DNA of 64,000 nt, from the NCBI GenBank assembly GCA_035236585.1, contig CP141126.1:7019001-7083000 (forward strand), in the 5' to 3' direction. This DNA is from Warburgia ugandensis (Eukaryota > Streptophyta > Magnoliopsida > Canellales > Canellaceae). The translations under genes and the position numbers were made by a program. Shown here one piece after another: positions 20,705 to 31,490 of the stretch; positions within the stretch are counted from its first letter, which is position 1; each line of letters starts with the position of its first letter. The notes under the pieces were generated by a model. It was not told the DNA's origin, searched no databases, and was given only the letters and a program-made list of their open reading frames with translations.

Positions 20705-22612
20705 GACATAGATACATTGTATGCGACCTACTAAATAAATGATTAAGATAATTAAACAAGTAGGTCGCACTCCTGCTAGTGTTTAGCTGGCTCATATTCT
20801 TCCAGACACATACAGTATCCATAGTGTAAGAACTCCTAAATTATGAACCAGTGTGAGTAGGTTAACGATTCAAACAAGCATCGTTGGAAAAACTTGTTAA
20901 CTTGAAACTCGCCATAGTTAACTCAGCCACGAAAATAAGACAACTCATTGGCAAAACTCGTTACTTAACTACGGAAAGCACCTATTCGAAGATACAATCT
21001 TAAGCTCGAGACCCGAGTCCTACACTGCAACACCTTAAAGTTATTACGTGTTATGGTGCAACAACCATAAGCATTTGCACAATTTTCTCTTCTAATTGGA
21101 TATTAGTCTTGTTCGAGCTTTTTTGGGTTGTGTCGACGACTCATGAGTCCGCTCCACTTGATCCATTTTCAGATTGAGTTGAGTCTTCGAGTTTTTAACG
21201 TTAGACATGGAAAAAGAAAGAAGGAAGACTGAGGAGGAGAAGAGGAAGAGGCAGAGGAGGAAACAATTAGTCGTTTGTTTTAGGTACATGACTAAAAGGA
21301 GGAGAGGATAGGATATGATGGGTTGGGATCAAGAAAAGGTTGGAGGGCAATATAAAAAGTAAAAATTGTAGGATATTCCATAGAGAATGACTTGTAGCCT
21401 CCTCACATTGACAAAGAGGCAAAGTTTAGGAGATCTAAGCTATTCCATATATATACTAAAACTGTATAGATTTAATTAAAAAGTATAAAATAAACGGTCA
21501 AGATCTATACCATATGTTTAAAATGATTTAAGAGATATTTAACATATTGAATAATATTTTATGAAGATGTTGAATAATTCAAGAAAATATGAAATGTAGA
21601 ATGAGAGAGAATTTCAAGAGAGAGAGAGAGAGAGAGAGAGAGAATTAAAAGGTAGAGAGTCATAAGAGAAAGAAGATAAGTAAACAAGCATCAAATGATA
21701 GCATTAATGAGGGATGATATGGCAATATAAAAAAAAATTAAAAATTACAAAAAAAAAAAAAAGATAAAAGAAAGGACATGTTGAAGAAGAAGATAGCTAC
21801 AGTGCAGAGAAAAGGCATATCATGTTAGAATATAATAGATGAATTAATGTTCCAGGTGCTACGTCCTAGCATAATTGGGACCTTCATTATAAGATGGAAA
21901 TGCTAGTGTTGTTGGCAGTGTTGGTTGGGAAAGGGGCTGAGATGGAGAAGACTAGACAAGAATATGGCGCCAGGTGAAGGCCTACAAGCCACTTTAGTGC
22001 GTTATGTAGCTGAGTCGAAAGGCAATACAATGGAGAAATAGGTCTCCCCAGCATGTGACCATTGCTTTATCTGTTCCCATCACTTTTCCAATGTGTACAT
22101 GAACCTCCTTTCCCATTCTCTTATTTATGTTAGAGGCCTCGCCCACATTTACTAGTGAAGTGTTCAGAGTTTGTCCCACAAATGAATGTAGCCTAAATTT
22201 TGTTGGAGGGGAATTATTTCAAATGAAATCCTTCTAATTGACTCCCTAACAAACCGTCACTTTATGGTTTTAAATGCACATGGAGAAAAGCTCCAATCAT
22301 GGTTAAAAAAAGTCCTAACAATTGAATATTTTTCAAAAATTTTCAGAAGTTCTTATACTTATTTTTAGTTTTAGGCATATTTACGAAATTAAACCAATAT
22401 TTACAAAATTAAAACTCAAACCTGAATAATAATGATCAAATTCTCAAATATTACCTATAGATCTAGTTAAAAAGTGTAATTTTGAAGATGAAATTTATAT
22501 CCTTGTAATTCCTTTTTCCCAACTTCTTTCCAATTTTTTTGCCAAATATTTTTTTTTTAAATTTATGTTTTTACCTTGCCAACTTATTTCCCGAATCTGA
22601 ACTTTGAAACTA
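20705..22612. other. Intergenic, no gene recognised; (AG)n microsatellite at 21618-21644
   Basis: AT-rich DNA with short frames of low complexity, for example 21092-21289 on the minus strand. A GA microsatellite is at 21618-21644 and A-runs lie at about 21730-21762. No gene or structured repeat could be supported. Confidence 0.4.
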
Positions 22613-22773
22613 TGGCTCCAATTGGGAGCTTATGCAGGGTCTGGGAAAGGGGCGGACCACAAGGGTTAATAGTACGCAGCTTAACTTGTATTTTGCAAGA
22701 GGCTATTTCCAACTCGAACCTGTAACCTCAAAGTCACACAACGACAACTCTATCATTGTGCCAAGGATCCCTT
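22613..22773 (-). mobile_element. Au-type SINE, left arm of an inverted pair
   Basis: Minus-strand copy with the body block CTGGGAAAGGGGCGGACCAC, the tRNA-like part TAACCTCAAAGTCACACAACG and the head ATTGTGCCAAGGATCCCTT. It faces another SINE at 22897-23076, 123 bp away. Confidence 0.85.
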
Positions 22774-22896
22774 TCTATTCTAAGATGTGCTCTTTTCTTT
22801 AAAATATGGATTACTGGCATATTTCTAATGCTCAAATGTCCATGGGCTTGACTACCTTTCTCCGTGGTTTTTTGGATACTAGATATCCGGTTGAAG

Positions 22897-23076
22897 AAGG
22901 GGACCCTTAGTGCAACAGTAGAGTTGTAGTTGTGTGACCTTGAGATTAAGGGTTCAAGGCGTGGAAATAGCCTTTTGTAAAATGCAAGGTAAAGTTGCGT
23001 ACTATTGACCCTTGTGGTCCACCCCTTCCCCAGACCCCACATACGTGGGAGCTTCGTGCACTGGAGCCACCCTTTT
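22897..23076 (+). mobile_element. Au-type SINE, right arm of an inverted pair
   Basis: Plus-strand full-length copy: head AAGGGGACCCTTAGTGCAAC, B-box region GGGTTCAAGGCGTGG, body TGCAAGGTAAAGTTGCGTAC and CCACCCCTTCCCCAGACCCC, and a 3' end GGAGCCACCCTTTT. A weak repeat TAGATATCC flanks it (22880s and 23075), which may be a decayed target-site duplication. Confidence 0.9.
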
Positions 23077-23650
23077 AGATATCCCATCAAAGTTGGAAAA
23101 ATCCGACAAGTAGGCTGGATCGAAGCAAAGGTGTATATTTTTGCTAAGTACACACTAAAACCTGTCTTTAAGGTGCATTTCACTACGCTCAACTTCACCT
23201 CATTTTTATATTGACCAACAACCACTTCTTGGACACGCCATGGTCAGCAAACCAGATGAACCAATGGATTCTAATGTGTGATCAAATTGGATTTGTTTTG
23301 GAGCATTTTATTATAACTTTTGGTTGGCAACCAAAGGAAGTTATTTATGAGAGAATTGGAAGCACCTAGCTGGTGTTATGCAGTTGCTTATGGAAGTTGT
23401 TGTCAAATGAACGCTTTTGATTTATGAGCATTTCCATCACTCAAATGATGGAGGTGGATTATAGATGAAGCTCCCTAGATATTCTAACATATACATAAGA
23501 TCTTTGCCTCATAGTCTATGATTTTAGTGAAATTCCCACCTAAAAGAATGTTCTTTAACTTATGTGTGCCTCACGTGGAGTCAATGACACACTCTAGTTT
23601 CGTCTCAAAATTTGAATGTTGAATAAAGATAAGTGGGAAATGTTATACCC

Positions 23651-23970
23651 GCTCCCTAAATTTTGATAACGTTGCCTAGCAGCGCTCTACTTTTGCATGA
23701 CGAGCCCCACCTTTGGTTGATCAGACCTATTTATTTGATTTATAGCTTTGAATATCTAACAACACAAACATCAAGGTGATAAGATGATTTAATATTGCAC
23801 AAACGTGTTTCTTAGTTGTCAATTTCAGACCATCCATGGATGTGCTAATCCTCACTGTTTTCAGTAGTCATCCAAAGGGGAAGACACCAGTGGACAGGGG
23901 TCTGATCAACAAGAGGAGGGGATCATCACGCAAAAGTGGGCATAGCACCTCGTAAAAACTTTCTTTGAGC
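23651..23970. mobile_element. Foldback (long-TIR) MITE-like element
   Basis: The left arm at about 23668-23727 (CTACTTTTGCATGACGAG ... GGTTGATCAGACC) is mirrored by the right arm at about 23898-23957 (GGTCTGATCAACAAGAGG ... CGCAAAAGTGGG). The imperfect arms of about 60 bp flank about 170 bp of unrelated, gene-free sequence. Long TIRs with a non-coding core suggest a Mutator-like MITE. I could not identify target-site duplications. Confidence 0.55.
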
Positions 23971-24009
23971 TGTTGGTTTCATTTAGAAACTGTTGAGTGA
24001 TTAGATGAG

Positions 24010-24160
24010 AAGGGGAGCTTTGGTGAATGATAGAGTTGTCGTCATATGACCTTGAAGTTATGGGTTCAAGATTTGGAAACAGCCATACAGTATGATTAAC
24101 TTTTGTGGTCCACCCCTTCCCCTAACCCTGCATATATGGAAGCTTCGTGCATTAAATGAG
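24010..24160 (+). mobile_element. Au-type SINE with internal deletion
   Basis: Head AAGGGGAGCTTTGGTGAATG and B-box region GGGTTCAAGATTTGGAAACAG are followed directly by a shortened body, with about 25 bp missing around the ATGCAAGGTAAGG block. The CCACCCCTTCCCC block and an AAGCTTCGTGCATTAAATGA end follow. It lies about 320 bp upstream of the next gene. Confidence 0.82.
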
Positions 24161-24483
24161 CGTTGATAAGTACATTGAACAGAGTAAACAGTCCTGTTTA
24201 TTTGACAAAAAGGAGGAGCGGAAATCACTTTTATTAAATTCCACGAGGGACCAATCTGGTAGTTACATGGTTTCACCTTCCTCTTTTTGGTACACGAATT
24301 CAAGTCCTAAGTCCCTTTCAAAACCAGCTCTAATAGAATATAGAATTTTTATTAATAAAGTAGTGTATAAACTAATAAACACCAAAGAGTGATATAAGCC
24401 CATATACTGCTTCTCTTGCATTTGCCTGCCTTTGGGATCCGTCTCCTCTTCTCCCCTACCTTGGGCTTCTCTCCTTACACAGT

Positions 24484-25323
24484 ATGAATGACTGCAGAGA
24501 AGACAACCCATATTGCCATTTCCATCCTAAAGAATTACTTGTAGGGGTATGTGCTCTTTGCTTGAAAGAGAGGCTTCTCATCTTGGCTTCAAAGCAAGGA
24601 CGCCTTCCCTTAGCCAAGGACACCCATAAACCTCACAGGTTCCTGCACCAGAAGCTCTCCGTTGCACTGCCGAAGGTCTTTGCACTCGGCTCTCTCCTCC
24701 ATCAGCTTGAATTCTGGCAACAAAAATTCGAAGACTCAGATCAAGATACATTGTCCAGCAACGAAGGTACTGTTTACTTCTTGGGTCTTATCAAATTTCA
24801 GTAGTTTCGGCGACTTATGCATGTTTGCAGCAGAGATGTCATTCTGCTTAGACAACAATTATGAGCATTTCTCTTTTGCTTACCCAAAACATAAGTCATA
24901 TATATTTGAGAATTTCTGCCAGTTCTTCTGGAATTTCTAGTATTTATTCGGCAAAATATAATTGGATTTACGAAAAGGAAAGCGTGAATATGTTTTACAG
25001 ATTCATTTATATCGATCAAATTCGAGGATAATGGTGGAGCATCTTGGGACACTGGAACAAGCTTTAAGCCTCCTGCAAACACCTTCGAATTACCGGGTGA
25101 CCACAGATTGAAGAAAGAAGCCATAGAGGCTAAGAGCGTTGTAGAACACGGTAAACCACATGCATCACTGAGGTGGCGGAAGCGGATTGGACACTTATTT
25201 CAGCACATCCGGTGGAAGAGATCCGGCAAGGCAAACGCTTGCCATGTGGGAACCAAGGTGGAGGGAGTGAAGATCAGGAAGGGTTGGATAAGGAGTCTGA
25301 CAAAGAGGAGGACCATGGAATGA
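24484..25323 (+). CDS. Uncharacterised plant protein with OCTOPUS-like Cys/His N-terminal motif (2 exons, 201 aa)
   Basis: Exons 24484-24766 and 25001-25323; the donor GAAG|GTACTG and acceptor TTTTACAG join in frame to give a 201-aa protein. The N-terminus (residues 9-30) has C-x2-H-P-x6-G-x-C-x2-C-L-x-E-R-L. That spacing resembles the N-terminal motif of the OCTOPUS (DUF740) family and looks metal-binding. The middle reads LPKVFALGSLLHQLEF. The C-terminal half is very basic (LRWRKRIGHLF, RWKRSGKA, KVEGVKIRKGW, KRRTME), which suggests nucleic-acid or membrane-surface contact. There is no signal peptide or membrane segment. I believe small proteins of this layout are conserved across flowering plants, but I do not know a function. 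The intact frame across a clean intron makes a real gene likely. Confidence 0.8.
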
Positions 25324-25510
25324 AGGGAACATGCAAGGAAAGGGACTCTCGCCATACTTTTCCCACCCTCTCTACTTGTTGGTGTGAATATTTCAACTGT
25401 AAAGCGATAGATTATTTAGAGTGGGACTGTCAAAGGACTCCATCTTTTTCCTTTGCCTTTGTTTTTCTTACTGGGATTGATTAACAGTTGGACTTTTATG
25501 AAGTGGTCTC
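25324..25510 (+). other. Probable 3' UTR of the preceding two-exon gene
   Basis: Downstream of the TGA at 25321-25323. Pyrimidine-rich and without a clear polyadenylation signal before the repeat array begins. The extent is inferred. Confidence 0.35.
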
Positions 25511-26190
25511 TAGAAGGATCTCTTTCTCATGATGGCTCTTTCACTTTGTCTATACAGTTCTAAAGAAGTATTTCTAATAAAAAATGTTTATCTAAAGAGA
25601 CAATATGCATCTGCTTGCTTGAGGATGTCAAGTAACCATCCATCCTGGACTCTCTCTCTCTCTCTGAGTCTCTGTGCGTGTCTGTTCGGGGTGGGGGGAG
25701 TATCTATGTCTGCGTATGTATGCTATTAAGTGTTTGTTCTCGATGTTCTTCCATTACAGATGGGTCACCACTGAGAGTATTTTAAGGGTATGCATAAATA
25801 TGTCTTGTCTCTGTTAAGATTCATTATCAATGCCTTAATCTATCTTCTCCAATATGGGCTTCCATTAAGACAAATGAGCATTCATTAGAACTCTCTTTCC
25901 CATGATGGCCTTCTGTACAGGCAGTGTTCAAAGTGAAATTTTGTTTGCAATAAATGGGTCTCCAAACACAGAATGTACATCTTCTCAAAGATATCATATC
26001 TCTACCAGAAGGGCCTGCTCTGATTGCTGGAGACTATCTTTTACAAAATGAACTTCAGCAAGGAGCCTCTTCCTGTCTGTCTCATGACACTCTCTCTACT
26101 TTCTAGTGTCTGAAAGTTAAATTTTCTATTCTAATAGGCTTTCAAACAGAGAATAATGTACACAATCTTTTCAATGTAGGACCTCATGCT
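25511..26190 (+). repeat. Degenerate ~185-bp tandem repeat
   Basis: Related units begin near 25511, 25886 and 26071: each has a CTCTTTC(C/T)CATGATGGC-like start, a TACAG word and an 'aaaaatg/aatgggtctccaaacacagaat' core. The last spacing is 185 bp and the first about twice that, with a poorer partial unit near 25740. Several units end in TC-rich runs. Confidence 0.45.
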
Positions 26191-27160
26191 ACACCATAAC
26201 TCTCTCTCTCTCTCTCTCTCTGTACGTCCACTACAGCCCATGGACAATACTCTATTGGACCACCATGGGACCGAACAAAAAGGCTGCAAAATTGGGTGTT
26301 TCAAAGTGACAACACATGGAGGCCCCAAAAGAGGAGTTTTCAAAGGAAAGGCCTCGCTTTGTAACCTAACGTTTCCATGGGCAAACAAAGAAAAGCGATT
26401 CTAGAATCTAGACATGACTAGAAGAGCAACTTTATTAGGCGCGTACAAAGAGTCCAAGATGCGTGGCTCAAGCAACAACAAGAACAGGAGAGCCCAATAT
26501 TTAGCCATCAGGTGGACCAAATCCCGTGCATATCTCCACAGCATATGCGCGTACAGCAGTGGGCGTAAAGAAATCCATTCTCATCTTCTTCTTCTTTTCC
26601 TAAGTAAAAAATAATTGGGATCCAGAAAATGAGCAAAAGAAAATAAAAATCAGAATCAATGGATAACAAGTAAACAAAAGCTCAGAATCAAGAAGAGGTC
26701 CCATGGAGGCTAGATCACTTCTAGCTAGTACTTGTCTACTTGAAAAGACCAATCAATTAAGAGGAGAAAAGAAACAGAAATTACATGAAAAATCATAATC
26801 CAATAATAAATAACAACAGTTTCAAAACTTCACCCAGTGTCGTTCTCACATTGATGACCCAAAGGCAACATACTAATACTCAAATGACTTACTTCTGCCC
26901 CTTCTTTTGCCAAGTAAATGAGTAGAATTAGTGAAAAGGAGGAGAAAGTAACAGGGGGAAAATCGAGGACGAGCAATCTATTTTTTTGGTAGGAAGTACA
27001 ACTTTAGAACTCCATAGTTTGAACCACTGATTTGCCCGAGTGCTAATTAGTTTTTACCGACATTTTCTTGTCCGTGGCTTTAAGAAAGATAAACTTAGTG
27101 ATTAATCTCAGCCATCGTATTTTGTTGCCTAATATCAGCCATTATAAAAGGAAGGCATTT
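26191..27160. other. Intergenic, no gene recognised; (TC)n at 26203-26221
   Basis: Contains a CT microsatellite and short open frames without recognisable domains. The frames at 26131-26388 and 26414-26614 show nothing beyond chance length. Confidence 0.4.
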
Positions 27161-27500
27161 TCTTCTCTAGTTAGTTTTATTATGCAGAAACTATATTTAA
27201 AACAAACATTTCAATCACACATGAAAAAAATTTACGTGGTTCTGCCAGTTTGGCCTACATCCACTGGAAGAGGGGGAATAGAATTTTCACCAAGAGGAGG
27301 CAAGTATGTCTCTGGCTCCAATTTATAGCAGTTTAGAGAAAATTTTAATTTTTGTACATTAATTTGATCTTTATATGATGATTCTTACCTGATAAGTTTG
27401 ATAATCCTTATTTGACAATTTCCTTTGTTTGCAGGTATGGTTTTATCCATGTGAGGATGGACTCTATCAAGTTTCACCTACTACAATAGTCTAACTACAA
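27160..27500 (+). mobile_element. Possible copia-type LTR fragment
   Basis: The words TTTACGTGGTTCTGCCAG and TTGGCCTACATCCACTGGAAG at 27230-27270 match a phrase often found in plant copia LTRs or 5' leaders (TTACGTGGTTCGGC..TTGGCCTACGTCCACGGG). No LTR boundary, target-site duplication or coding sequence was found, so this is a fragment call by resemblance only. Confidence 0.35.
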
Positions 27501-29726
27501 ATGATGAGTAAGGCATTTCATGAAACGTTCGCTCTCTTGGAACTGCCCATCACTTTTGTTAGGCTGGTAATGAAGGGAGTTGACCCATGAGAGCAAGCTG
27601 ATTGACACGCTCTTATACCTAGTCCCAGGGACTTGTTTATAGAAAACGTCTTCTCACAAGATGTTTCAAAATGACCTGAATAATTGAAAATATTTTAGAA
27701 AAATCCTCACTTTCTATGATCTGTCTAAGGTTTATAAGTTTCGAGCCATTTGAAAAGTGAAACCTCCACATTCTCTTGTTTATAATGATCCTCTTCACTT
27801 CACTTTTATAAATATTTTCCCAGTTAGAAATTTCCATTTTGCAATTGGAATTAAAGAGGTGATTACCAATATTGAATAAATTTTGCACAAATATCAGCAA
27901 AAATGGAAATTATCAAATTGTACGAAAACGTACCGAAGCAAACATGATTTTTATGAATAGTTAATCAAATTCTCAAATAATATTTCCGAGATTCTAGTAA
28001 CAAATTCAACACTTCAAAACAATTATTGGATAATAAAAATCAGATTTGAGTCCAATTCACATCTCCAAATTCTCAATCTGATCCATCTTTTTAAACGTTA
28101 GGAGAGAGAGTTAGAGAATTCTTAAGGAAAATAAATAAAAGAGAAAGGAAGAAGACCCTTTTGGCCAATTATTCTTAGAATGTTGCCGTGATCCTTTGCA
28201 TGTTGGCATGGGGTTTTGGGTCGTTGAACATGTGATATTGTCCTGAAATGAATGGTTGATGAGCTGGTAAGGGATCGAAAAGTGGAATAGATTGAAAGGT
28301 GAAAGAGATGCTTCCACAGAGACATTGATCGTGTCCTTGGAACAAGTTCCTTTTGGCCAATTTAGTCAAACACTTGCATCACAATGGTAGCTCTTGGTGG
28401 AAGGTGGATGTCCATTCAATGTTTGATCATGATATCTTTCCTTTTTCACACATCTTTAACCTTTTTCTCTTTTCCTTTCCATTCCAAGAAAGGCCTGTGA
28501 CAAGACAATTGTCGCATGCTTTTTATCTGCATTGCCCTTGTACACTTTGTTCTTCTTCTGTCGTCTCTACTTCTTTTGGTTTGGTTATCTAATCTGTGGG
28601 TGGTGTTTAATATGAAAATTATTGGACTAGCTTAAGTTGGTAACCTAGAAGTGGGACCTGTACATCTCACTAGGTAGGTGGTTAATCTATTCGAAGATGG
28701 AACTTTGACAAATCAGTAGATTATTAAAAGGAGAGAGAGAGAGAGATATTTTTGACAGAGAGAGAGGATTGTTTACTTCTTATTTTAACAAGTTTGAGCA
28801 GATTTAGTTCGATTATTTAGAAGTGCTTTTGGTGTAGCATCCCCAAAATTCAGGCTCATGGATGAGGCAAGTTGATGAAGGATGAAATGTACTGAGAGGG
28901 AAACCTTACATTGACTTAACCTTTAAAATGAGAAAGTGCGAAATTATATATATCCTGTCTCTTTTTCTTAAGGTTCTTGTCTTTGTTTACACTTATTTGA
29001 TCACCAAATAAAGGATGTTATAATCCACAAAACCTTTACACAGCCAAATAGGATAATGTTTAGTGAGGAATTATGAGACTTGCCAAACACTAGGTAGAAG
29101 CAGGTGGACCACTTGTTTACAATGCAAAGCATTCAACTGGCGCAACGCTTCATCTTCTCGGACTTAGTAGATATTTGAGTTCTGAAATGAGAGGGAAAAA
29201 GCTTAGAACAATAAAGATTAGAAGCATTATGTAGGGCAATGTATATTATATAGAGGCTTCAGATCTAGAAGATGAATGTTTAATTTGGATGAGCAAAATA
29301 TTATCTTCTGCAGATGACTTGCAAGTATAATATACTTTCTAGCGTTTTACAAGTGAAAAACTGTCCATGGTTAAGAATGCAGTTTGGGTGACCGAAGATG
29401 ATTGGCAGCTCGCCTTACCATGTCATTTGATGGCTCGAGCTGTGGGAAACAAGTCTAACAACAAACATAAAGGGATCATCAACAATATAAAGCGAAATGA
29501 ATTAATATGACTGATCTTTTCATAAGAGACAGCAACTGGTTGCTGAATAAATATTGCTCTTCTGCAGTCATTATCACACCCACATGCTTGAAAGAATACA
29601 TTTCTTTTCTCAAACCAAATAGATTTGATTTGGGACATAAGTTATAGTATGCTACCATAGCACAAAGCAAGATGACCACACCCATTCGTCTGATTGCTCC
29701 ACCTTTGGATGTGCGGTAGTCTAACT
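27501..29726. other. Intergenic, no gene recognised
   Basis: AT-rich. A phrase CCCTTTTGGCCAATT occurs at 28156 and again (CCTTTTGGCCAATTT) at 28350. A (GA)n run is at 28731-28745. Overlapping minus-strand frames at 28111-28369 do not look coding. Confidence 0.4.
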
Positions 29727-29872
29727 GATGAAAATTGATTTTCATGGAAGAAAGAGTCCTCCGTTGAAAGTGTTTTAAGCCTTAAATTTGAATTCTGTGG
29801 AAGACCCAAAATTTTAAAGGCAGAATTCAATTTGACGGTATAAAACACTTTCTATAGAAATCAATTTTCATT
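29727..29872. mobile_element. Foldback MITE, ~55-bp inverted arms
   Basis: The left arm begins GATGAAAATTGATTTTCATGG and continues through GAAAGTGTTTTAAGCC to AAATTTGAATTCTG. Read in reverse complement, the right arm gives AATGAAAATTGATTTC, GAAAGTGTTTTATACC and AAATTGAATTCTG. The arms meet around a ~30-bp loop. There is no coding potential. Related words appear at 46050-46100. Confidence 0.6.
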
Positions 29873-31490
29873 ATTTTCCTCCCAACCAATCACAGCCTAC
29901 CTAGCATCCTAATACCCGTGCCCCATGACTTGATATTGATGGGCAGTCATGTTTAGTGTTTAAATTAGTTCTCAACCATGAAAATGATGACAGGAGAATC
30001 ACAACCAACGCCATAGTGGACCAGCCTTGTATTGCCAGAAGTTCCATTGCTTCTCCGTGATGAAAATCAGAGGAGAAATAGAAATTGTCCTGGGGGATGA
30101 TTGGCCACTACTTTGTTGCTATTATTCTCACCGAAACTGTGGTGGTTGTTATCATAATTATTTTAGTCACTATGCACGTGTGTTTGTCTGAATCATGTTT
30201 CTTTGGCAATTCAATTTCCTGTTAATCCCCACGCAGGTGGGTGGTTGATGTGAAGTGATTGGACAAGTACAAGCTATGCACCAAAAATTTTCACTTTTGT
30301 GGGATTTTTTTGTATTGGAATATATAGTTTGGAAAGTTAAAAAACAATGCTTGCTAAATTTAGTAAATTGAAAGGTTAAGATGGACCAAATAAAAAATGT
30401 CTTTTTTAGTTATAGCATCTAAATCTAACCTAGAAGATTAATGGTTTGGATCACCATCCATATGGGGCCACTAGACGTATCCTCAGCTGCTTTGTCCCTT
30501 ATATCCACAACACCATAGAAGAACATATAATTGCTTACAAAGAAAAATGGGAGCGTGGATATTGTTTTCCACATCAAACGTGAAGGTTCTGTATCAAAAT
30601 CCAAGAGAAGAACTGCAAGATCAGTAACTTGATCCTACAATCATCCAATCCTCATGTTCTTCAAACAGTTGGGCATCCAAAAGCAGAGAAATCAGAAGAA
30701 CGGATGGGATCGTCCAGAGGTGGCCCTTCATGCATAACTGAGGATTATATTTGGGGCACTGAGTCAGAGCTTTAGTGCAGCAGTCTGCAGCAACCTAACA
30801 GTGTACAAGGAAAAGGTGAAGTCCTTGTATTCTGTCCTAACAGCTACATTCTAGACTCGACGTGTGCCAGGTGAAGGTGATCGGGTCTGGTCTCTGCTTC
30901 TTTTTTCCTAACACGAACAGTAACATGATCAACTTTGATTCTTCGAAAGGGCCATTTCTTGGGAAGCTGGGTGGGGAATCAGGTGGAATATAACTGGCCG
31001 TTCTTTCTGCAATGCTATCACTAGAAGAAGCGTCCTAACATTCAGACAGAATGAAAACAGTATCTACTAAATTATTATAGCTTCTCAAATCGGTGATAAT
31101 GAAATATAAAAGCTAAGTATTGGTAGCTGCAATTATAAAATCTTCTTATGCACCACAACTAGTCAAACGGTTCAATTAAAAAGATCTTCAAACTGCAGCA
31201 TAGGAAAAATATGTGAAACTATAAATTCAGGCTGCTGAACATGGATGTTCAACCTTATTGTCACTGTACTCTTGGCCTTTTGCTCAAAATGGTTCCATGG
31301 ACGTGGTAGATTGTACAATTGAAGCGCCCGTATTAAGAGAAATGGTTGGGTTTTGGGAGTACAGGCCGATGAAACTGCAGTCCATTACAGTTTACATTTG
31401 ATGAAGGCCAAGTTAAATTATTTTTTGCATTTAAAAATGAGTTATAAACTAATAATGGATACAACATTAGCAGTTTCCCACTGTGTCAGG
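29873..31490. other. Intergenic and 3' flank of the GrpE gene
   Basis: No gene recognised. The part nearest 31490 probably includes the 3' UTR of the minus-strand GrpE gene. The polyadenylation site is not clear. Confidence 0.35.

Noticed and set aside
22897-22990. Possible tRNA genes suggested by A-box/B-box-like words
   Set aside because: All such words belong to SINE heads; none can form a full cloverleaf with an intact acceptor stem.
22734-23225. 163-codon open frame on the minus strand
   Set aside because: It runs through two inverted SINEs and the gap between them; the frame is a by-product of repeat sequence with no domain.
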